From Mucilaginibacter sp. JRF (GTDB lineage: Bacteria; Bacteroidota; Bacteroidia; Sphingobacteriales; Sphingobacteriaceae), in assembly GCF_015223065.1 (NCBI RefSeq), contig NZ_JADFBY010000004.1, forward strand, positions 466,056 to 530,055: a DNA stretch of 64,000 bases, given 5' to 3'. The position numbers and the translations under genes are program-made. A model generated the notes under the pieces. The model had not been told where the DNA came from. It worked only from the letters and a program-made list of their open reading frames with translations, and made no database searches. Below, piece by piece: positions 46,460-54,814 of this stretch. Within the stretch, counting starts at the first letter, position 1, and each line of letters starts with the position of its first letter.

Positions 46460-47511
46460 TCCCTATCCCTCGTCAGCTTATGGTGGGTTAATGGATTTTC
46501 TGTAAGCTCAGCATTTTCGCGACGGTTGCGGATGATGTGCAGGGCGGCGAACAGCGCCTCGCGGAATGAGCGCTCTGATGCCTGGTTTTTACCGGCAATA
46601 TCGTAAGCGGTACCGTGATCGGGCGAGGTGCGTACAAAGCTGAGGCCGGCCGTAAAGTTAACGCCATCCTCAAAGGCTATTTGTTTAAATGGTATCAACC
46701 CCTGATCGTGATACATGGCCAGCACGGCATCAAACTGTTTATATGCGCCGCTGGCGAAGAAACCATCGGCCGAGTATGGCCCAAAGGCCAGTATGCCATT
46801 GTTACGCGCCTCCTCAATAGCGGGAATAATCACTTTTTGTTCTTCATCGCCTATCAGGCCGTTATCGCTGGCGTGGGGGTTAAGGCCCAGTACGGCTATC
46901 TTGGGTTTACGTATCCAAAAATCGTTACGAAGGCTGGCTTCCATCAGCTTAAGTTTGCCTAATATTTTTTCGGCAGTGATGCTTGCCGATACCTGCGAGA
47001 TAGGAATATGCCCGGTTACCACCCCTACCCTGATGTTATCGCTCACCAAAAACATGAGCGAATCGGTAGCGTTATCACGCTCCTGCAAGTATTCGGTATG
47101 GCCTGCAAAATGGAAGGTTTCGCTTTGTATATTTTCTTTGTTTATGGGTGCAGTAACCAGCGCGTCAATCTCACCGGCCAGCAGATCATTAGTAGCACGC
47201 TCTAACGAGAGCAGGGCATACTTGCCGCCTGTAGCGTTAATAACGCCCGGCTCAAGCTTTACGTCCTCCTCCCAGCAATTGATCATGTTGGGTTTGCGGT
47301 GCTGCGCCTGCGATGCCGAATTTACTACATTAAAAACAAACTCGCTGGCATTGCTTAAACGACGATAAAATGATGCCACTTTGGTATGGCCGTATACAAC
47401 GGGCGTGCAATAATCATACACCTTACTTTCTGACAGGGTTTTGATAATTATCTCTAAACCAATGCCATTTACATCACCTACGCTGATACCAACTTTTATT
47501 TTACCGCTCAT
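46456..47511 (-). CDS. pdxA: 4-hydroxythreonine-4-phosphate dehydrogenase
   Basis: The 351-residue enzyme acts in the DXP-dependent pyridoxal phosphate pathway. It begins KVGISVGDVNGIGLEI, has the metal-ligand histidines in FHFAGHTEYLQ and the segment AMYHDQGLIPFKQIAF, and ends in the FVRTSPDHGTAYDIAGK signature. It is the first gene of the minus-strand run, separated from the next gene by a word-type repeat. Confidence 0.95.
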   Translation of the reverse strand: MSGKIKVGISVGDVNGIGLEIIIKTLSESKVYDYCTPVVYGHTKVASFYRRLSNASEFVFNVVNSASQAQHRKPNMINCWEEDVKLEPGVINATGGKYALLSLERATNDLLAGEIDALVTAPINKENIQSETFHFAGHTEYLQERDNATDSLMFLVSDNIRVGVVTGHIPISQVSASITAEKILGKLKLMEASLRNDFWIRKPKIAVLGLNPHASDNGLIGDEEQKVIIPAIEEARNNGILAFGPYSADGFFASGAYKQFDAVLAMYHDQGLIPFKQIAFEDGVNFTAGLSFVRTSPDHGTAYDIAGKNQASERSFREALFAALHIIRNRRENAELTENPLTHHKLTRDRD

Positions 47512-47698
47512 TGTATTTATGATTTTTCACCGGTGATGATTTATTGATTACACCGATCTTTTACTTGCTTTTAGGCCGAAAACCTGCAAAACAAGCAATC
47601 GCAACATCAAGCAATAATCACGCAAATTAAATATTTTTAGGTTTAAACTTCCTGATAAAAGCACAAATATGCCTTAATTTGCCAAATATTTGTTCAGC

Positions 47699-48478
47699 AT
47701 GTCAATAGTCAGGGCTAAAAAACACCTCGGCCAGCATTTTCTTACCGATAAAAACATCGCCTCAAAAATTGTGGAGGCATTACGCCCGCAATCAGGTTAC
47801 AAACAAGTGTTGGAGGTGGGCCCGGGTATGGGCATCCTGTCCGACTTTTTGTTGCAAAAAACCGATTACGAAACTTATTTGATCGATATAGATACAGAAT
47901 CGTATGAGTTTTTGGCCAAAAAATATCCGCAGCTGGGCAGTAGGCTGATTAATGCCGACTTTTTGGAGCTGGATTTTGCCGCAACCTTTAACGGTCCGCT
48001 GGCTGTTATTGGTAACTTTCCGTACAATATATCATCGCAAATACTATTTAAGATACTGGATAACCGCCACCAGGTACCCGAAGTGGTAGGCATGTTCCAG
48101 AAAGAGGTTGCTGAACGGTGCAATGCTAAAGCAGGCAGTAAGGAGTATGGTATATTAAGTGTGTTTTTACAGGCTTATTATAAGGTAGAATACCTGTTCA
48201 CGGTAAAAGCCGGGGTATTTAATCCACCGCCAAAGGTACTATCGGCCGTTATACGGATGACACGTAACGAGGTGCAGGAATTAGGTTGTGATGAAAAGCT
48301 TTTTTGGCAGGTAGTTAAAGCAGGCTTTAATCAGCGCAGAAAAACATTGCGTAACGCCCTTTCATCACTCATCAACAAAGAAAAACTTACCGATGAACCT
48401 ATGCTGGAACTACGCGCCGAAAGATTGACCGTTAATGATTTTGTAGCGCTGACGAACAGGATAACTGAAACGAGGTAA
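47699..48478 (+). CDS. rsmA: 16S rRNA (adenine(1518)-N6/adenine(1519)-N6)-dimethyltransferase
   Basis: The product is about 259 residues from ATG 47699 (an upstream TTG at 47690 is less likely). Signatures are KKHLGQHFLTD, the AdoMet motif LEVGPGMGILSDFLL and the catalytic NFPYNIS. It dimethylates two adjacent adenines in helix 45 of 16S rRNA. It is divergent from pdxA, a frequent neighbour in this phylum, and 18 bp upstream of a toxin-antitoxin pair. Confidence 0.95.
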   Translation: MSIVRAKKHLGQHFLTDKNIASKIVEALRPQSGYKQVLEVGPGMGILSDFLLQKTDYETYLIDIDTESYEFLAKKYPQLGSRLINADFLELDFAATFNGPLAVIGNFPYNISSQILFKILDNRHQVPEVVGMFQKEVAERCNAKAGSKEYGILSVFLQAYYKVEYLFTVKAGVFNPPPKVLSAVIRMTRNEVQELGCDEKLFWQVVKAGFNQRRKTLRNALSSLINKEKLTDEPMLELRAERLTVNDFVALTNRITETR

Positions 48479-48496
48479 TATTCGTTATATTTGAAT

Positions 48497-48733
48497 ATGG
48501 ACTTACAGGCAGAAAAAATAGAGTTAGTTCGCCTTTTATTAGATGTAGAGGATGAACGCACGCTTAATGAAGTTAAGGCTGTATTAAAAGACGATTACGA
48601 CTTTTACAATGATCTGCCTGAACATGTAAAAGCAGGTATTGAACGCGGTATTGATGACATGAACAATGGCCGTGTAAGAGATCATGAATCTGTAATGCGT
48701 GACATGAGAAACAAATATGGCCTTAAGGGTTAA
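48497..48733 (+). CDS. Putative antitoxin of a type II toxin-antitoxin pair
   Basis: This 78-residue acidic, helical protein (LVRLLLDVEDERTLNEVKAV near the start, IERGIDDMNNGRVRDHESVM near the end) has the size and C-terminal pattern of antitoxins paired with ParE/RelE toxins. The assignment rests mainly on its 17-bp overlap with the toxin gene downstream. No N-terminal DNA-binding motif is recognised. Confidence 0.75.
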   Translation: MDLQAEKIELVRLLLDVEDERTLNEVKAVLKDDYDFYNDLPEHVKAGIERGIDDMNNGRVRDHESVMRDMRNKYGLKG

Positions 48734-49010
48734 CTGGACTACAGAGGCTGTAAATTCCTACAAAAGTATCATCGACTATCTATCAAAAGAATGGACAATT
48801 AAGGAGGTTGAATACTTTAGTGAACGGGTAGACGCATTAATAAATAATATTTCTATCCAGCCATATCTATTCAAAGCTTCATCCATTAAACAAATCCGTA
48901 AAGCAGCTATCGGTAAGCAAAATTCACTGTTCTATATTATCAGATCAGATGAGATTTTTTTGCTTCAATTTTGGGATAACAGACAAGACCCCAATAAACG
49001 CAAATACTAA
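48717..49010 (+). CDS. RelE/ParE superfamily toxin
   Basis: The 97-residue basic protein has the ParE/RelE pattern: VNWTTEAVNSYKSIIDYLS at the start, a middle PYLFKASSIKQIRKA segment, and LFYIIRSDEIFLLQFWDNRQDP near the end. Members either inhibit gyrase (ParE) or cleave mRNA (RelE); which one cannot be decided. The gene overlaps the antitoxin by 17 bp and its stop codon lies 2 bp from the convergent EcsC gene. Confidence 0.85.
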   Translation: MALRVNWTTEAVNSYKSIIDYLSKEWTIKEVEYFSERVDALINNISIQPYLFKASSIKQIRKAAIGKQNSLFYIIRSDEIFLLQFWDNRQDPNKRKY

Positions 49011-49012
49011 GC

Positions 49013-49564
49013 TTAAATCTTAATCACCTCATCCTTCCCGTGTAATTCCTTAACCGACTCGGCCATTCTTTTTATGTACAGATAATTGGCTGTTCCGCCA
49101 ATAACGGCACCTATTACCGGTACTAAACGTTGGGCGGCACGTGCGCCTATTTTCAGCATCAGTTTTTCGGCTACGGCTTCCAGTACGTTTTTGGAGAGGG
49201 CTATACTGGCCTCCACCTTTAATGATGCCGCTACTATCTTGATAAATTCATCAAAGCTTATTTTATAGTCGCCACGTTTGGCATAGTTAATGGCCATGGT
49301 AACACGAAATTGCTGAGTGATCAAATTCACCACATCAATAGGGATACCCAGCACCATGGTAAATACACCGCCGGTGCCTGATATGGCTCCTGTACCCGCG
49401 GCCAAGTAAGCGCATTGATTTATAAAGCCTTCCATACCCAGCCTATCAACACCTTTTTTAATATTAAACTGATCTATACGGTCAAATATCTGCCTGAAAC
49501 CGCGTTGTGCCAGCATGTCAGCCTGACGTTTCAGGCCGGTAGTAATTGTTTTTAATGATCTCAT
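49013..49564 (-). CDS. EcsC family protein (short form)
   Basis: The 183-residue protein contains the EcsC-like hydrophobic tract GTGAISGTGGVFTMVLGIP near residues 57-75, and LVPVIGAVIGGTANYLYIKRM near the C terminus. It is distinct from, but of the same family as, the protein at 13749-14495. The role is unknown; it may associate with the membrane. Confidence 0.75.
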   Translation of the reverse strand: MRSLKTITTGLKRQADMLAQRGFRQIFDRIDQFNIKKGVDRLGMEGFINQCAYLAAGTGAISGTGGVFTMVLGIPIDVVNLITQQFRVTMAINYAKRGDYKISFDEFIKIVAASLKVEASIALSKNVLEAVAEKLMLKIGARAAQRLVPVIGAVIGGTANYLYIKRMAESVKELHGKDEVIKI

Positions 49565-49588
49565 TAGGTAAGTATTGGCAAGCAGACT

Positions 49589-50743
49589 TTAAATCACCCT
49601 GTTCACCAAAGGTATACGTACCAAAAGCAGTGCCAAAGCAAAGCTACCCGCAACACCCAGCGGCACCACACACAATGCTTTTACAGCCGGATCAATAGCC
49701 AATGGCCTGAATAACATGGATAATGCTATAAGCACCAGGGGGTGAAAAATATACGTAGCAAAAGCCGCGCGCGACAAAGCACTAAATGTGGCCGACCTAT
49801 TATCCCAACGGTATTTGGCTATGCCTGTTACAGCCACGCATATAGTAAAGCCGGTAAGCTGCTCCCAAACAGAATAAAGTAACGAGATAGGATTGCACCC
49901 GCCGCTAAACCAATCCATCGGCACATTAAATATTACTTTGATGGCATAGATAAATAACAAGCCTAAACCGCCAATACTGATGGCGATGCGGCGCATTTTT
50001 ACTGCCTGTTCATACGTGATTTGCCCGAGCCAGTTATTGCTGGATGCTACCACGCCCAATGTAAACAGCGCTATATATTGCGGAAAATGCCCCAGCTGAA
50101 AGCCCAGCGGCTTAAGCACCCAGCCAACCGGGAATATCATCCGCACGGCAAAGCTTATGAGCCCTATACTCAATGCGAATAATATAATGCGTTTGTTGGA
50201 TGGCAGATCTATCCTAAAAATTGCCGAACTTTTTGATGCCAACCTGATAACCGCGTAGCATATATTGAACAACAGCAAGGCAACCACAAACCACATTACG
50301 CCAAAACTTATCCAGCCATCGTACCCGCTTAAAAACTGACCGAAGGTAATATGGTGCTCACCGGCATAATAATACACCAGGTAATTCATCACCGGCGATA
50401 GGATGAACGAATAAAACATCAGCGGAATACCAAGGCGCAGCAACCTATCGGCAATAAAGCGTGCCGCGCCCTTTTTGTTGTAGGACGAGGGCACAAACAA
50501 AGCCGACAGAAAAAAGAAATAGCCCATAAAAAACGACTGGTTTATGGCCACCACAATCGTCATGGGGATGATGGCGGCTTCGAGGCCGGTTTTTTCGGAG
50601 TAATACCAACCGCCGGGCGCGCCATAGGTAACCAACGCGTGGTGTATTATCACCAGGGCAGTAAGCAGCACCTTTACGTTATCAATATAGGTGAGCTTGC
50701 TTTTGAATGCATTGACGACTGGTGCCGGTTGATTGATTGTCAT
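49589..50743 (-). CDS. Acyltransferase family membrane protein
   Basis: The 384-residue protein has about ten hydrophobic segments and the acyltransferase-3 pattern: YIDNVKVLLTALVIIHHALV with the conserved histidine near the N terminus, and FFMGYFFFLSALFVP. These enzymes O-acylate surface glycans or lipids (OafA/OpgC type). The acceptor is unknown and no glycan gene is adjacent. It ends 24 bp from the EcsC gene on the same strand and could share its transcript. Confidence 0.85.
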   Translation of the reverse strand: MTINQPAPVVNAFKSKLTYIDNVKVLLTALVIIHHALVTYGAPGGWYYSEKTGLEAAIIPMTIVVAINQSFFMGYFFFLSALFVPSSYNKKGAARFIADRLLRLGIPLMFYSFILSPVMNYLVYYYAGEHHITFGQFLSGYDGWISFGVMWFVVALLLFNICYAVIRLASKSSAIFRIDLPSNKRIILFALSIGLISFAVRMIFPVGWVLKPLGFQLGHFPQYIALFTLGVVASSNNWLGQITYEQAVKMRRIAISIGGLGLLFIYAIKVIFNVPMDWFSGGCNPISLLYSVWEQLTGFTICVAVTGIAKYRWDNRSATFSALSRAAFATYIFHPLVLIALSMLFRPLAIDPAVKALCVVPLGVAGSFALALLLVRIPLVNRVI

Positions 50744-50814
50744 AACTGAAACTGAGCAGGTTTTATGAGGGATAATAATTTGTACTTTCGCTGCTGAAAT
50801 ATAATAGTTTGGCT

Positions 50815-51750
50815 TTGAAAAATAACATATTAATAGTTGACGATCTGCATCCGTCGTACATGGAAATAGCCGGGGCTAAGGGCTACACCTGCGATTATCA
50901 TCCTGATTTTAAATTGTCCGATGCCCTTGCCGTTATTGCTGATTACGAGGGACTGGCCATACGCTCAAAGTTTGAGGTTGATAAGGCCTTTATGGATGCC
51001 GCCCCTAACCTGCGCTTTATCACCCGTGCCGGTGCCGGTATTGATAACATTAATGGCGACTATGCCGCCAAAAAAGGCATTGAAATATATAATGCCCCCG
51101 AGGGTAATTCGGATGCCGTAGGTGAACATGCCGTGGGTATGTTGCTGGCGCTGATGAACAAATTTAACATTGGCAACATTGAGGTGCGCGATGGCAAATG
51201 GTTACGTGAAGAAAACCGTGGTTACGAGCTGAAAGGTCGTACCGTAGGCATTATCGGTTATGGCCACATGGGTCAAAGCTTTGCCCGCAAGCTAAGTGGC
51301 TTTGAGGTTAGCGTTATAGCTTACGATAAATACAAAACCGGCTTTAGCGACCAATACGCCCGCGAGGTAAGCATGGAAGAAATTGTTAAACACAGTGATA
51401 TACTGAGCTTGCATGTGCCGCTAACTGCCGAAACCAAATACCTGGCAGATGATGAGTATTTTCTGCACTTTAAAAAGCCGATATTCTTTATCAATACTTC
51501 GCGTGGTAAAACGGCTAAGGTACGCTCAGTATTGAATGCTATTGAACAGGGTAAAATTATAGGTGCCACGCTGGATGTACTGGAGGTTGAAAAATTCCCG
51601 GCCCTGGGCGAGCAGGAATGGTATGCCGACCTGTGCAAAACCAACAAGGTGATACTCACTCCCCACGTTGCCGGCTGGACATTTGAATCGTACCGCAAGA
51701 TAAGCGAGGTGTTGGCTGGGAAGTTGCCTTTGGTGGTTCATAGTTTATAG
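50815..51750 (+). CDS. D-2-hydroxyacid dehydrogenase (phosphoglycerate dehydrogenase-like)
   Basis: The protein of about 311 residues has the catalytic-domain arginine in RAGAGIDNI, the NAD fold GIIGYGHMGQSFA and the catalytic histidine in TPHVAGWTFESY. There is no ATG at the start; TTG at 50815 (MKNNILIVDD) or TTG at 50809 are the candidates. No ACT domain, so it is not classical SerA. The last codons (VHSL and stop) are inside the left arm of a word-type inverted repeat (51736-51822), so its extreme C terminus is repeat-derived. Confidence 0.85.
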   Translation: MKNNILIVDDLHPSYMEIAGAKGYTCDYHPDFKLSDALAVIADYEGLAIRSKFEVDKAFMDAAPNLRFITRAGAGIDNINGDYAAKKGIEIYNAPEGNSDAVGEHAVGMLLALMNKFNIGNIEVRDGKWLREENRGYELKGRTVGIIGYGHMGQSFARKLSGFEVSVIAYDKYKTGFSDQYAREVSMEEIVKHSDILSLHVPLTAETKYLADDEYFLHFKKPIFFINTSRGKTAKVRSVLNAIEQGKIIGATLDVLEVEKFPALGEQEWYADLCKTNKVILTPHVAGWTFESYRKISEVLAGKLPLVVHSL

Positions 51751-51822
51751 TTGATGGATCATAGTTAGAATGGTATCTTAATAAGAATAATACCCATGAA
51801 CTATGATCCATGAACCATGAAC
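51736..51822. repeat. Degenerate-word inverted repeat overlapping a gene end
   Basis: GTTCATAGTTTATAGTTGAT and GGATCATAGTTAGAATGG on the left (51736-51773) pair with CCATGAACTATGATCCATGA and ACCATGAAC on the right (51794-51822). The left arm includes the stop codon of the dehydrogenase gene. Confidence 0.8.
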
Positions 51823-51844
51823 TCCCCTCAAAACCGATAAAAAA

Positions 51845-51877
51845 TTTGGAGAATAAAATTTAAAACCTTTATCTTCG
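51845..51877 (+). promoter_or_regulatory. Promoter of the greA leader
   Basis: TTTG (51845-51848) and TATCTTCG (51870-51877) with a 21-bp spacer match the Bacteroidota promoter. It lies about 155 bp upstream of the greA start codon and just before two hairpins. Confidence 0.6.
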
Positions 51878-51890
51878 TTTTATATCAAAG

Positions 51891-51984
51891 CAAGACTATG
51901 CAGGCCGAGGCCTCACATAGTCTTGTTTGTTTTTTAAAAGAGTCGCGTCCTTCTTTTCTATTAAAAGGAAGGGCGGTTTTTTTT
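51891..51984 (+). promoter_or_regulatory. Tandem hairpins in the greA leader
   Basis: The first hairpin (51891-51925) pairs CAAGACTATG with CATAGTCTTG and, inside it, AGGCC with GGCCT; TTTGTTTTTT follows. The second (about 51946-51977) pairs GTCCTTCTTTT with AAAAGGAAGGGC and is followed by eight or more T. Both have terminator form, between the promoter and greA. Confidence 0.65.
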
Positions 51985-52033
51985 TGACACGAACCAAAAA
52001 CATTAACAGTTTAAAAAATTTAATTAGTGCGTT

Positions 52034-52507
52034 ATGGCAGAGGTATCATACTATACCAAAGATGGTTTAGAAAAATTAAAGGAAGAATTACAACAGCTTA
52101 AAACTACAGGCCGTGCTAACATTGCCAAAGCAATTGCCGAAGCACGCGATAAAGGCGATCTTTCAGAGAACGCCGAATATGATGCAGCCAAAGAGGCACA
52201 AGGATTACACGAAGGCAAAATAGCCAAACTGGAAGAAGTATTATCAAACGCGCGTTTGCTGGATGAATCAAAACTGGATACATCAAAGGTTTTGGCTTTA
52301 TCTATCGTTAAGATAAAAAACCTGAAAAACGGCGCTACCATGAGCTATCAGCTGGTATCAGAAACCGAAGCTGATTTGAAAGCCGGTAAAATATCAGTAA
52401 GCTCACCAATAGCCCAGGGCTTACTGGGTAAAAAGGTTGGCGAAAAAACCGAGATCACCGTACCCGCGGGTAAAATAGAATTTGAGGTACTTGAAATAAG
52501 CAGATAA
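52034..52507 (+). CDS. greA: Transcription elongation factor GreA
   Basis: The 157-residue factor rescues backtracked RNA polymerase by stimulating transcript cleavage. It has the N-terminal antiparallel coiled coil with the acidic tip (AEARDKGDLSENAEYDAAKE, residues 35-54) and a C-terminal FKBP-like domain ending FEVLEISR. Length is standard. A leader with two terminator-like hairpins precedes it. Confidence 0.95.
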   Translation: MAEVSYYTKDGLEKLKEELQQLKTTGRANIAKAIAEARDKGDLSENAEYDAAKEAQGLHEGKIAKLEEVLSNARLLDESKLDTSKVLALSIVKIKNLKNGATMSYQLVSETEADLKAGKISVSSPIAQGLLGKKVGEKTEITVPAGKIEFEVLEISR

Positions 52508-52671
52508 TTATTGAGGGATCGAATTATTGAATTAGTGAATTATTGAGGTAAATACATTTAGTGAGTTATTTGGATTAGTGAATTATTGATTTTTTAGAAA
52601 ACAATTCACTAATTCAATCCTTCACTAAATCAATAATTAAAAGCTAAATCAATAATTCGATCCCTCAATAA
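52508..52671. repeat. Perfect 23-bp inverted repeat with internal ATTATTGA/TTAGTGA words
   Basis: The arms 52508-52530 (TTATTGAGGGATCGAATTAT...) and 52649-52671 are exact reverse complements. Between them the sequence consists of variants of TTAGTGAATTATTGA on the left and CAATTCACTAATTCAATCC on the right, so inner stems can form too. It begins at the greA stop codon and ends 16 bp before the HIT gene. Confidence 0.9.
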
Positions 52672-52687
52672 ATCAATAACTAAATCC

Positions 52688-53101
52688 ATGTCAAGCATCT
52701 TCTCAAAAATAGTAGCGGGCGATATACCTGCCCACGTTGTTGCCGAAAGCAATGATTTTTTAGCCTTTTTAGATATATCTCCGCTGGCCGAAGGCCATGT
52801 GCTGGTTATCCCTAAAAAAGAGGTTGATTACATTTTTGATCTTGACGATGAAACCTATACCGGCCTGCACATCTTCGCCAAAATAGTGGCTAAAGGTATT
52901 GAGAAAGCCGTGCCTTGCCAGCGTATCGGTGTGGCTGTTATAGGCCTTGAGGTGCCGCATGTGCATATACACCTAATCCCCATTAACCATGTGGATGATA
53001 TTAATTTTGCCCGCCCTAAGCTAAGCTTTACCCAAGAGCAGCTTGTGGCCACTACCGAAAAGATAAAAGAGGCCCTCCGGCAAACTTCCGAGGAAGTTTA
53101 A
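52688..53101 (+). CDS. HIT family protein
   Basis: The 137-residue nucleotide hydrolase/transferase has the histidine triad H91-V-H-I-H in [10 protein letters not shown] and the upstream [17 protein letters not shown]. It resembles the HINT branch that hydrolyses adenosine phosphoramidates. Convergent with msrB, overlapping it by four bases. Confidence 0.94.
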   Translation: MSSIFSKIVAGDIPAHVVAESNDFLAFLDISPLAEGHVLVIPKKEVDYIFDLDDETYTGLHIFAKIVAKGIEKAVPCQRIGVAVIGLEVPHVHIHLIPINHVDDINFARPKLSFTQEQLVATTEKIKEALRQTSEEV

Positions 53102-53463
53102 TCCTCCAACGGAACAAATTTCATAGATACAGAATTTACGCAGTGGCGTGTATTTTTGGAGGTAAAACCTTCGCCCAAAAACACGTGGCCTAAGTGTGCC
53201 CCACAGTTAGCGCAAAGTATTTCGGTACGGCGGCCATCAGCATCTGTTATGCGTTGCACGGCACCCGGTATCTCATCATCAAAGCTTGGCCAGCCGCAAA
53301 AGCTTTCAAACTTATCGTCGGATCGGTAAAGCGGCGCATCGCAACGTTTACAGGTGTATACACCCTTGGCCTTATTATCCAGCAGCGAGCCGGTGAATGG
53401 GCGCTCAGTACCTTTATATAGTATTACCCTTTCTTCGTCGGGTGTTAATTCGTTGTATTTCAT
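53098..53463 (-). CDS. msrB: Peptide-methionine (R)-S-oxide reductase
   Basis: The 121-residue enzyme repairs oxidised methionine. The four zinc cysteines are in CKRCD and CANCGAH, and the catalytic C108 is in [11 protein letters not shown]. The central [13 protein letters not shown] is typical. Cytoplasmic, as no signal peptide is visible. It overlaps the convergent HIT gene by 4 bp. Confidence 0.96.
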   Translation of the reverse strand: MKYNELTPDEERVILYKGTERPFTGSLLDNKAKGVYTCKRCDAPLYRSDDKFESFCGWPSFDDEIPGAVQRITDADGRRTEILCANCGAHLGHVFLGEGFTSKNTRHCVNSVSMKFVPLED

Positions 53464-53626
53464 TTTTAAATAGGATTACATTGATTCTTTGAAATAATTT
53501 CACCGATTATATCTTGAGATATTGTTTTGACGCTACCGGCGAAATCATCAATATAAATATAATCAATTTTAAGACCAATAGTTTTAACCGGCATGTTGTT
53601 TACATGAGGTTGACATCATCCATAAA

Positions 53627-53656
53627 CCAAAAAATCCCGGTCTTTCAACCAGGATT
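53627..53656 (-). terminator. Terminator of sucD
   Basis: On the minus strand AATCCTGGT pairs with ACCGGGATT (one T-G pair) around a 6-nt loop and is followed by TTTTTTGG. It lies 36 bp past the sucD stop codon. Confidence 0.75.
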
Positions 53657-53692
53657 CTCTCATATCTCAAATCTGATATCTCAGATCTATAC

Positions 53693-54571
53693 TTACGCTA
53701 ATTTAGCCAGCTCCTCAGCCATTGCAGCACCAATTTCGGCTGGTGATTCAACCACGCGGATACCGCACTCGGCCATGATCTTCATTTTAGCGGCAGCAGT
53801 ATCGTCAGCACCACCAACAATAGCACCAGCGTGACCCATACGCCGACCCGGAGGCGCAGTTTGGCCGGCAATAAAGCCTACTACCGGTTTAGTACCGTGT
53901 TCTTTTATCCAGCGGGCAGCTTCAGCTTCCATGCCACCACCTATCTCACCTATCATGATGATACCGTGAGTTTCAGGATCGTTCATTAAAAGCTCAACAG
54001 CCTCTTTGGTTGGTGTACCAATAATTGGGTCGCCACCGATACCGATAGCTGTAGTGATACCCAAACCGGCTTTAACAACCTGGTCAACCGCCTCGTAAGT
54101 TAAGGTACCTGATTTTGAAACCACACCTACGTTACCTTTTTTGAAGATAAAGCCCGGCATGATACCAATTTTAGCCTCATCGGCAGTGATGATACCCGGA
54201 CAGTTAGGACCGATTAAACGAGAATCCTTGTCTGTCAAATATTCTTTTACCTGGATCATATCCTTTGTAGGGATGCCCTCGGTAATACAAACTATAACTT
54301 TGATGCCTGCCTCAGCAGCTTCCATAATAGCATCGGCAGCGAATGCAGGAGGTACGAATATGATAGATACATCAGCACCTGTGGTTACAACCGCGTCTTT
54401 AACGGTGTTAAAAACCGGCCTGTCCAAATGCGATTGGCCGCCTTTGCCAGGGGTTACACCACCAACAACCTGCGTACCGTACTCGATCATTTGCGAAGCG
54501 TGGTAAGTACCTTCGTTACCGGTAAAACCCTGAACTATTACTTTGGAATCTTTGTTTACAAGAACACTCAT
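53693..54571 (-). CDS. sucD: Succinate--CoA ligase subunit alpha
   Basis: The 292-residue TCA-cycle enzyme subunit has the CoA-binding [12 protein letters not shown], the segment [12 protein letters not shown], and the phosphohistidine in [12 protein letters not shown]. The beta subunit gene (sucC) is not adjacent, which is common in this group. A TAGCTTTG box on the minus strand (54593-54600) may be the -7 element of its promoter. Confidence 0.96.
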   Translation of the reverse strand: MSVLVNKDSKVIVQGFTGNEGTYHASQMIEYGTQVVGGVTPGKGGQSHLDRPVFNTVKDAVVTTGADVSIIFVPPAFAADAIMEAAEAGIKVIVCITEGIPTKDMIQVKEYLTDKDSRLIGPNCPGIITADEAKIGIMPGFIFKKGNVGVVSKSGTLTYEAVDQVVKAGLGITTAIGIGGDPIIGTPTKEAVELLMNDPETHGIIMIGEIGGGMEAEAARWIKEHGTKPVVGFIAGQTAPPGRRMGHAGAIVGGADDTAAAKMKIMAECGIRVVESPAEIGAAMAEELAKLA

Positions 54572-54814
54572 TGGCTTTTTTTTTATTCAACGCAAAGCTA
54601 AAATTATTTTATTAACTAAGATGCCCTATGCCGTTAAAGGCAGCTTTTTTTTACAATCTAACATTTAAATGATGTTGCCACATGTTATTGTTAGGGTTGC
54701 TTCGCCCCCGTTAAAATACGTTTCGCCGGTTATTAATTAATTTACAGGAAAGTTTTTGTTGCGGCTATAAAAAGCTATTAATATCTTTCGGAACTCTAAA
54801 ACACACACCTTACC

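Noticed and set aside
46715..47368. A 217-codon plus-strand frame opposite pdxA
   Set aside because: Antisense to a conserved enzyme gene, with composition typical of a frame shadow.
52508..52671. CRISPR-like look of repeated TTAGTGA / ATTATTGA words
   Set aside because: Repeat units vary, there are no spacers of constant length, the outer ends are inverted, and no cas genes are nearby.
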